A stretch of DNA of 64,000 nt from Oncomelania hupensis (Eukaryota; Mollusca; Gastropoda; Littorinimorpha; Pomatiopsidae), in NCBI GenBank assembly GCA_036898135.1, contig CM072523.1, positions 26,207,462 through 26,271,461 of the forward strand, given 5' to 3'. Positions within the stretch are counted from its first letter, which is position 1; the number at the start of each line of letters is the position of its first letter. The notes under the pieces are model-generated. The model did no database searches. It worked only from the letters and a program-made list of their open reading frames with translations, and was not told the DNA's origin. Positions 22,263 through 64,000 of the stretch are shown one piece after another. Position numbers and translations under genes: made by a program.

Positions 22263-22388
22263 GGAACCCTCACGGGGGGGAGGGAGGGGGGATGAAGGGG
22301 GGGCACTTTTTGTTCCCAGTTCAATTTAGGTCACCATTTGAAAGGTGTGATTACACACGAAGGTCCTCAATATGTACCATTTGTAGAT

Positions 22389-22419
<31 letters not shown>

Positions 22420-23441
22420 AACAACAGATGTATACATATTAATAGAGAATGATTACATAAAAATTAAAATCAAATAAATGTGAGCACACACATACATAAT
22501 TATAATAATACTCAGTTACACACACACCCAATACTCACATATGATATGTGCATACATGACAACCCATAACACATATCCCTGCACAGATATATGTGAGGAA
22601 CAAGATATACACATTTGTTTTGATTCTACTTTGATGTGAAAAGTTTGTTATAAACAACAGCAACAACAACAGCCTGTACCAATAATAAATTAAGCGGAGT
22701 CAACTACGGTGACGATCGTGGGGTTGGTGGGAAGGGGTGACTTGCACTGCAAGTCCCAATAATTCAAACAAAGCATATGTTAAAAGTTCAAAGAATTGAG
22801 AAGGGGTTGGCAGATTGGTAGGGTATGTAGTATGGCAATTCTATTTTGATTGAAACAAACACATATCTTTGCGGGGTATGAGCTTGGCTGCTGGTGGAGA
22901 TGTGTCTATGAAGATTTCCTGACCTATGCGGAGATTTTGTCTGGAAGTATTGATTTTGTGGACCCGGGGTCTGATTTGGCAGTGGGTAGGCAGTTCAGTG
23001 GAGAGTGTGGGTCGGAGGTTAAGTGTGTAACTGCCGACTTAGTGTAGTCAAGCGAGATGGTTGTATTTATAGAGCAGGATTTGTGATGACGATAAACGAA
23101 ATTTGTAGGGCTCTTAATCCATGAAGATCATGCTTGAAGCAAGTTTTCAGGGTCATCGGCTGGTTGCAAGTTCTGTGATTTTGGTGGCAGGGGTTTTGGG
23201 GGATGGTTTGTTGGGTCTGGAATGCATGAATTTGCCATGAATTGTGTATACTTTTGTGCAGGTCAAAGTAATTTAAGCAAGAAAGTGAATAAATGCTATG
23301 GATTATGTGAAACTGAATAGGAGTTCCCCCCCTCCCCCCCCCCCCCTTCCCCCGACAGTTTCCCTTTGAATTATCATTATCTTGAGAACAATTGTTTGTT
23401 TTCTTCCTGTAATCTAAAATCACAATGTGTACATACCCTAA
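22263..23441. other. No gene seen; CA repeats
   Basis: Contains (AC)n at about 22388-22420 and a poly-C tract at about 23327-23355. A 65-codon open frame near 22850 has no recognisable features. Confidence 0.5.
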
Positions 23442-24114
23442 CCCTTTCGCTGGCAAGATGGAATTTGCACTGAGTTTTCAACCATTTGCCAGGCAAATCT
23501 GGCTCACTATTATAAAACTTTACAACAAATGTTAGCGTGAACAGTTTTAGAAATAATTGGGTAACAATTATACATCTCTAAATAGTAATTTAATTTTCTA
23601 CACAAAAAATAAAATATGCTATTTAGAAAAGGAATTATTATTATTTTTATTTTTTTTAACACTTTTATATAGTTTTTTATTTATTTATGTATTTAATTTT
23701 AGTCCAAATGAGAGATAGTGTGCTCATGAGAAATCGCATCGTTTGTACGTAATTTTGTATGTATGGGTATGCAGTATTGCATCTCTTTTGTCTGTGTTCA
23801 TGTTTTGCACATAGATCAGCTTTGCAGGCATGTGGGCTGGGTGGGAGTAGAGACGGGAAAGGAGACAGGGGTCGGGAGGGTGGCAGACAGCCCCCCCTGG
23901 CAATGAAAAGAAGATGTCATGACATATCAAACTTATGAATGTTAAACAGCTAATATTCTGAGCATTCCAATTGGCATACATTTGCATTGCTGACTGGTTA
24001 ATTATACAGAGAAAAATACAACCCAAAACATCACAATGATTATGATGAGAAAATATGTCATTGGCATATTTCCTCACAGTATGCCGATATAAGTCGTCAC
24101 AAGCAGTCAAAGGA
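23442..24114. mobile_element. TTAA-type MITE candidate (piggyBac-like)
   Basis: The left end CCCTTTCGCTGGC and the inverse of the right end TCCTTTGACTGCT are imperfect inverted repeats. They are flanked by CTAA (23438-23441) and TTAA (24115-24118), consistent with a decayed TTAA target duplication. The interior is non-coding and AT-rich. Confidence 0.4.
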
Positions 24115-24164
24115 TTAAATAAAATAAATGAAACAAGCACAACATAATGTCATACCTACTTAAA

Positions 24165-26575
24165 AGTCCTGTTTCAGAGGATTTCATTTTTAAAAAACTA
24201 TCCTTCAAACTCCTCCCAAGTCGTATGAACTTGACACCATGCCCACCAAATTTCTCTTTGAGCACCTGGACCTTTTACTTCTCACTATTACTAATATTAT
24301 GAACGAGTCTATTACAATCTGGTATTGTTCCCCCTGAGTTCAAGACTGCTATCGTCAAGCCTTTATTGATGAAATCCAACCTAGATTGTAATGATCTGAA
24401 GAATTACGAACCTATATCCAATCTTTCTTTTCTATCTAAACTACTTGAATGTCTCATCCTTCAGCAGCTTCTCTCCCATATCCCTGCTCACAGCCTTCTC
24501 ACTTCTCATCAGTCTACTTAGCGTCCTGGGCACAGCACAGAGACCATTCTTCTTTGCGTTCTAAATGATCTTCTGATTTCTTTCAACAAAGACAAAATTT
24601 AAGTTCTTCTCTTGGATCTTTTGGCCGCTTTTGATACTATTGATCATGAAATTCTTTTATCACATCTCAATAACGATTTTGGAATCCAAAACAGTGCTCT
24701 TAACTGGTTTCGGTCTTATCTCTCAGAAAGAAAACAAGCTGTTCTCGTAAATGGTATTAAATCTACCACACAACCGCTTGATTTTGGCATTCCTCAAGGC
24801 TCTGTGCTTGGCCCTGTTCTGTTCATTCTGTACACCTCTCCTCTCTCACGTCTCATTAACTCACACTCTGTCCGCCATAAAATGTATGCTGATGACACCC
24901 AACTTAATCACTCTTGACTCTCCTTCTAACTACAATCATTTAGTTCGGACCCTTCAAGATTGTGTCTCTGAGGTACAATCGTGGATGTCAAACAACCGCC
25001 TCAAGCTAAATGATAACAAAACTGAGGCTCTCCGTGTTTCTCCGTCATCTGCTGATCCCTCTTCTTTTCCCTCAACTATCACTGTTGGAACTACTTCTAA
25101 TTCATTTTCTGACACTGTTCGCGACCTTGGGTTTTTTCTCAATCAGGATCTTTCCATGCAGCAACACATTGCAAAAACTTGTTAGATTGCATACATTGAA
25201 CTTAAGGTAGCAGCACACATCGCAACTGCAACCGCGACTGCAACATGCCATCGTACAAGTTGACCCAAGTTTAGCGAAAAGTTGAGCGTGCGCGTTATTG
25301 CAGTTGCATCCAGGTGCAGACGACGCAACGGGAGTTTTTGTTTTCGTCATGTGATCTTGGTCATATGACTACATAACAAAATGGACGACAGCGAGGATGA
25401 AATGTTATTTCTCACAGCAACAGTTTGTAGCTGTTTAGCGATGACTCTGAGTCAAAAGAAAAAAAGGAGAAGAAGAAAGATTTGGATGCGTACTTGGTTG
25501 AGCAGGCGACAGGACTTATGATAAAGCTCTGACGAGACATTCCACAATGCCTCATGGCCTTGGTAGAGTTCAATGAGATATATTTTATCGGACTCGCTAA
25601 GCTTCGATGCACTACTACCTTCCGCCATTTTACTCGCCTCGGATGACCTCTTTACAACAACAACAACTAAGTCACGTGAGGGATAAGCTCGTCTACGATT
25701 GGTAGTTGACCTACCTTAATTGCAGCCAGCCTCAACATTTTACCGCACTGCAGTAAACAGTGCAACGTGGCTCAACACGCTGTACTAGTTGAACTTGCAG
25801 TTGCGCTCATGATCACATTTGTCGACATTGTTGCAATACATCGATGTACTCAACATTGTTGCACTCGAAGTTGCGATGTGTGCACCTAGCTTTAGACGCA
25901 TAAGCTCCATTCAACAGTATCTCACACAAGAAGGAACAAAAGCACAAGTTAGTGCATGCATTCTGTCTAGATTGGATTATTGTAATTCATTCCTCGTGGT
26001 TTGCACACAGAAAGTCCTTAGACCTCTTCAGCAAGTCCAAAACTCTGCAGCTAAACTCATCTTCAAAGCACGGAAATCACAGCATTGCACACCTCTCTTT
26101 CAAGAACTACACTGGCTCCCAGTTGAAAAACGAATTAAATATAAAACCTCATGTCTTTGCTACCACATCATCTCTGGAACTGCTCCTAGCTATCGTTCTG
26201 AACTTTTGACTGTCTTTGTTCCTTCTCGCTCTCTCCGCTCATCTGCAGATGAAAGGATTTTCTGTGTACCAGAATACCACAGGGTAAGACACGGTGGTCA
26301 AGCCTTCAGTTTTTTTCTCCATTCAGACCTGGAACTGGATACCTCGGTCCGTCCGCCACAGTCCTTCACTAGCGTCTTTTAAAACCAAATTGAAGACACA
26401 TCTTTTTAGAGAGGCCTTTTCTTAGGCCCCTTGAGTGAGTGTTTTTGGGTGTTGGGATGTGTATATGGTTGTGTGTTATTGACCAATGTACGCATGTTGT
26501 GTTTACATTTGTTTGTGTAAAGTGTTTGTAATTTTGGAAAGCACTGTATAAATTGCCTGTTATTATTATTATTAT
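24165..26575 (+). pseudogene. L2/CR1-like LINE, split by a DNA transposon
   Basis: RT fragments read in order. From about 24250: GIVPPEFKTAIVKPLL. From 24612: LLAAFDTIDHEILL, PQGSVLGPVLFILYTSPLSR and YADDTQL (catalytic ADD). From about 24960: VQSWMSNNRLKLNDNKTEAL and NSFSDTVRDLGFFL. After the insertion at 25205-25891 the frame resumes at RRISSIQQYL and runs through ILSRLDYCNSFL, LHWLPVEKRIKYK and KTHLFREAF to about 26420. A GCACTGTATAAATT segment and a short ATT tail follow at about 26545-26578, typical of this group. In-frame stops (e.g. about 24521 and 24600) and a frameshift near 24900 make it defective. Confidence 0.85.
25205..25891 (+). mobile_element. Non-autonomous PIF/Harbinger-type element nested in the LINE
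   Basis: Ends AGGTAGCAGCACACATCGC and, inverted, AGCTAGGTGCACACATCGC (22-bp TIRs with three mismatches), flanked by TTA on both sides (25202-25204, 25892-25894). A 3-bp TWA duplication is the Harbinger signature. The interior (about 25380-25640) has a short remnant beginning MDDSEDEM and continuing KKRRRRKIWMRTWLSRRQ, then a frameshift and DKALTRHS. This resembles the start of Harbinger transposase. The catalytic domain is missing. Confidence 0.75.
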
Positions 26576-26689
26576 TATAAAATGTCCCAACATACTGGTG
26601 CCACTAACACTACCATACCTCATTGTCTTAAAACCATAAAATAATAAAAGAAAAAACAAAAATAAATAAACAAAATCATGACCTATTAG

Positions 26690-27240
26690 TTAGTTAGTCA
26701 TTGTTTACAGGGTCCAGCGGACTGCAAAAAGCTAAATCAGGACCACAAACTTGGTTGAAAGAGGACTCAACCCTGATCCGCATAAAAGATCTGCTTAAAC
26801 AACTCTAATGGTAACACTGAAGGCACTCCACCAGCCGGTCACTTTATAATAAAAGCACCCATGCAGGGGACGCTGAGGCTATACTCTAATTTATCGAACC
26901 CCTGTTTACAAAAACAATAAACATAAAATATTAACAAAATATATACATATAAAATGCCTAAATGGCTAAATAACAATACCGTAGAAAGCCCTAGTGACCA
27001 CTTGGCAGAAAGCGTCCAATAGTTCTAAGTTTACACAACAGACCTCATACACAAATTAGGCGTTTTGGGAGAGTTTTCAAGAAAAAAGGTAGGTGTCTGG
27101 TCTAGCAAAGAAGATAGTACATTGATAGAACAGATCAGGAACACGAAATAATAAATGAGAATGACAGAAACAGTGGTAATTTAAAGCACTACATTTCCAG
27201 AAAGTGGGGATACTCTTTATACAGAAACCCCCCACCACAG
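26690..27240 (-). repeat. R1 interspersed repeat, copy D
   Basis: Begins with the inverse tail TTAGTTAGTTAGTCATTG then CAGGGTCCAGCGGACTGCA, and runs to the TACTCTTTATACAGAAACCCC end. It is the tail variant seen in copy B. Confidence 0.8.
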
Positions 27241-27244
27241 AGGT

Positions 27245-28250
27245 TACCATGACCTATCCTACACTACATCAAACACCCAAACTGAAGAAGAACTAAAAAA
27301 AGATGAAAATCAATGAAATAAACAAATAAAATTATTAACCTACCTCACATTCTTTAACTTACAAAATCTGTGAAAAGACACAACCAAATAAATAAGGAAG
27401 CAAATGAAACCAGTACATGCCTTAAATGTACTTTTAAAATTAATTTTAAAAATCACAAAACTAAGAAATTAAAATAAAAAATAAATCAGAATTAAAAAAA
27501 AACAACAAAAAATCCACCATGCCTTAGTTTGAGCTTGCAACATTTTCTGTCTTTGTCAACAGAACATAAATTTACCCACGTTACGTACCCTTATAAACTC
27601 ATAAATACAACCGCAAATCAAAACAGAGAAATGGGGGTGAGGTTGATAAGAGATGGTGGATTCATAATAAATAAGATTCACCAAATCCATTGCACAGTGA
27701 CCCCGCAGATCATGGAATGTTGTTAACAGGCTGCATCCAGTTCAGTATATAAATTTTCAACGTCATTCACACGCTAGCAAAGTTAAGACAAAAAAACGGT
27801 TGCATCACAAGGTAGCATTTCAAACCATAGTGCCATCGCTCAGCATCTTGAAAATCTCTATACAAAGAATAAACCTTTCATTGTAATTATTGATTTTAAT
27901 TGTTCTTGTATAGCAATTTTCCAGCCCACGAGCTGCTCCACTCCAGACTCTCGCCGATACAGGATCTCACTCAAGCCGATCGAGGCGCACACATTTTCAA
28001 ACTATAGTCAAGATCAAGCAAGCTCCATCGCAATCTTTGCCTTTATAGAGAAAGCTTGGCTGGATATATTCAAGTCAAACCCCAGGAACCGAGATGCTTG
28101 AAATTATTTATTTTTACTTTATTCTAATACATGCAAGAAATATTAAAATAACAATGTAAAAGTATTTCCTCCCCTTTCAACAAAATGCTAAAATAGTTTT
28201 TTTTTAAGTATGTCATAATTTTGTAAAAGGAACTTGTGATACCTCCTTCC
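27245..28250. other. AT-rich region, no gene; R3 repeat piece at about 27890-28000
   Basis: Only short open frames without features. The segment near 27890-28000 (GAGCTGCTCCACTCC, GCCGATACAGGATCTCACTC) recurs near 35130-35220 and 38850-38940, so it is an interspersed repeat. Confidence 0.5.
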
Positions 28251-28272
28251 CAAAATAAAATACAATACAAAC

Positions 28273-28278
28273 TTTATT
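28273..28278 (-). terminator. Candidate polyadenylation signal of the Rubicon-family gene
   Basis: AATAAA on the minus strand, about 960 bases after the stop codon at 29239, in an AT-rich context. It is the best-placed signal seen. Confidence 0.5.
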
Positions 28279-28550
28279 GTCAGATAAAAAAAAAAGTTAA
28301 ACATTTTTCCTTTCAAATTTCTAAAAAACAAAACTGACAAAAAACCAACACTTTTAACAACAGTGTGTGTGTGTGTGAGTGTATGTGTGTGTGTGTGTGT
28401 TCGGTCATGCTACAAGATGAAAGAGTTGATATTCATATAGAAAGTAAAGACACATATTTCTTTACAAGTGCACCGAGTGGAAACATGACTGCAAGGAATA
28501 TTTATAGAGTCAACGCTCACAAGATGCAGTTACATTTCATTTTCAATTCT

Positions 28551-29030
28551 GTCAGGTCACTGTATGCAGTCTCTAATCACCGCTGCAATATCACCTGTTA
28601 GGTCACCATATACAGTCTCTAACCACTGCAGCAATGTCAACTGTCAGGTCACAGTATGCAGTCTCATATCATTTTCAAATCTGTCAGGTCACAGTATGCA
28701 ATCTCTCATCACTGCTACAATATTGCTAGATAGCCACAGAATGCAGTCTCACACACATTTTAAAACACTTTTATCGTTGTCAGGTCACAGAATGTCACAG
28801 TAACCTACCAATTTCTTCTTGTTAAGTCACAATGTGTAGTAACAAAAACATTTCTGCTTGTCAGTTCCCAGTTAGCAGTGGCATACCCATTTCTCCTTGT
28901 TGGGTCACAGTATGCAGTCACGTACCAATTTCTTCATGTCCGGCCAAAGTATGCAGTGACATAATCACAACTATCACAGTAAATCACAAGATGCAATCAG
29001 TGCTACCATCAGCTCCTGTCAAGCCATCTT
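28551..29030. repeat. Degenerate minisatellite in the Rubicon-family 3' UTR
   Basis: The phrase GTCAGGTCACAGTATGCAGT(C/G) recurs with changes every 50-65 bases: near 28552, 28600, 28645, 28685, 28780, 28900, 28945. It lies between the stop codon and the candidate polyadenylation signal of the minus-strand gene. Confidence 0.7.
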
Positions 29031-29238
29031 TCCATTTCTGTCATTCTTTCATGTAGTCTTTTCACGTTTCAAGCTTTCAAGTCTCAATTCATATGCAGTC
29101 ACATACCCTTGGTACATTATTACATGTCAGGCAAAATTTGCAGTTCCATATCTCTGTAAAAACTTTCATCTTCCGATCCGAACGCCGGCACACCATTCCC
29201 TGTTAGGCCACAACTTGCATCTAGGCCACAGTATGTAG

Positions 29239-63473
<34,235 letters not shown>

Positions 63474-64000
63474 CTGCACAGAAATAAACACACACACAAA
63501 CACACACACAAACACACACAAATGAACAATCTCCATATTATTAACTTCTCAAATGCCTTAAACAATTTTCTAATAATGCTGCAAAAAAAAAAAAAAAACC
63601 TACCCAAAGCAAACATAAACATGCAATAATCCACTAAATTAGCATCTCAATTTATCTGCATGAAATGAGCTAGTGAACAGCAGCAGCCTGAATTAACAGT
63701 GTGGCATGGTTAAGTTTCACTAATGGTTCTCTCAATCTGTCCAAGAAATAAGATGAGAAAATGCATGTGATCCTCACGAAACTTCATGCCAGCATCAACC
63801 AACCAGTCTTTTAATTAAAATAAAGTATCATGTTTCAAACTCAACTAGAGGGATTTTAAGAAGAAAGTGTAACTACACCTCAACAAACACCTATGAAGTT
63901 GTTGTTAAATCAATTTTTATATCATCAGATTAATTCAAAGCTGCACATCCCTACTGAAGTGAAGAAAGTTGCAGGCATAATTCTTTCTCCTGATTCTAAC
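63474..64000 (-). other. Intronic stretch, no exon recognised
   Basis: (CA)n at about 63489-63520 and a poly-A tract at about 63582-63598. No reading frame with splice borders and a matching phase was found. Confidence 0.4.

Noticed and set aside
22850..23047. 65-codon frame as a small gene
   Set aside because: No motif, splice context or conservation evidence.
28551..29030. CRISPR-like array
   Set aside because: Repeats are degenerate and unevenly spaced, in an animal 3' UTR, with no cas genes.

Overview
The window is animal nuclear DNA. Its genes have introns with GT/AG borders, microsatellites are abundant, and most of the sequence is transposable elements and their remnants. There are no bacterial operons, rRNA genes or CRISPR arrays. 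An AA15-type copper monooxygenase gene, a Rubicon-family autophagy gene, L2/Rex1-like LINEs and a Gmr1-type Ty3/gypsy element together suggest a marine invertebrate, most likely a mollusc (inference, not proven).

Layout. 1-4.4 kb: repeats, including a 1.7 kb block with inverted ends and a degenerate tandem array. 4.4-5.45 kb: an intronless Ras-like gene whose N-terminus is encoded by a 33-bp minisatellite. 6.8-9.7 kb: interspersed repeats and microsatellites. 9.8-17.2 kb (+): four exons of a secreted AA15 lytic polysaccharide monooxygenase with a very long C-terminal extension. Its first exon(s) were not found. One of its introns holds nested MITE and hAT insertions. 18.3-28.2 kb: decayed LINEs, a PIF/Harbinger-type element nested in a LINE, a tandem duplication, TTAA-type MITE candidates and copies of one abundant repeat family (called R1 here).

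29.2-63.5 kb (-): fourteen consecutive, phase-compatible exons of a Rubicon/Pacer-family gene run to its stop codon. The 5' end lies beyond the window. Its introns hold a Rex1-like LINE with an intact RT reading frame, a 2.8 kb TIR element carrying zinc-finger, THAP-like and PIP-box-bearing fragments, a complete 8.7 kb LTR retrotransposon, a solo LTR 18 bp from a splice donor, and a 5.8 kb inverted-repeat composite containing tRNA/5S-type SINEs and LINE 3' ends.

The most notable item is the LTR retrotransposon at 44899-53586. It has near-identical 1.5 kb LTRs (one indel seen), a 5-bp target duplication, one 1,499-codon open frame, a SCAN-like capsid region, and integrase placed before reverse transcriptase. 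That domain order is characteristic of the Gmr1 group. Exons were assigned by reading frames, splice consensus and phase continuity. No database search was run.
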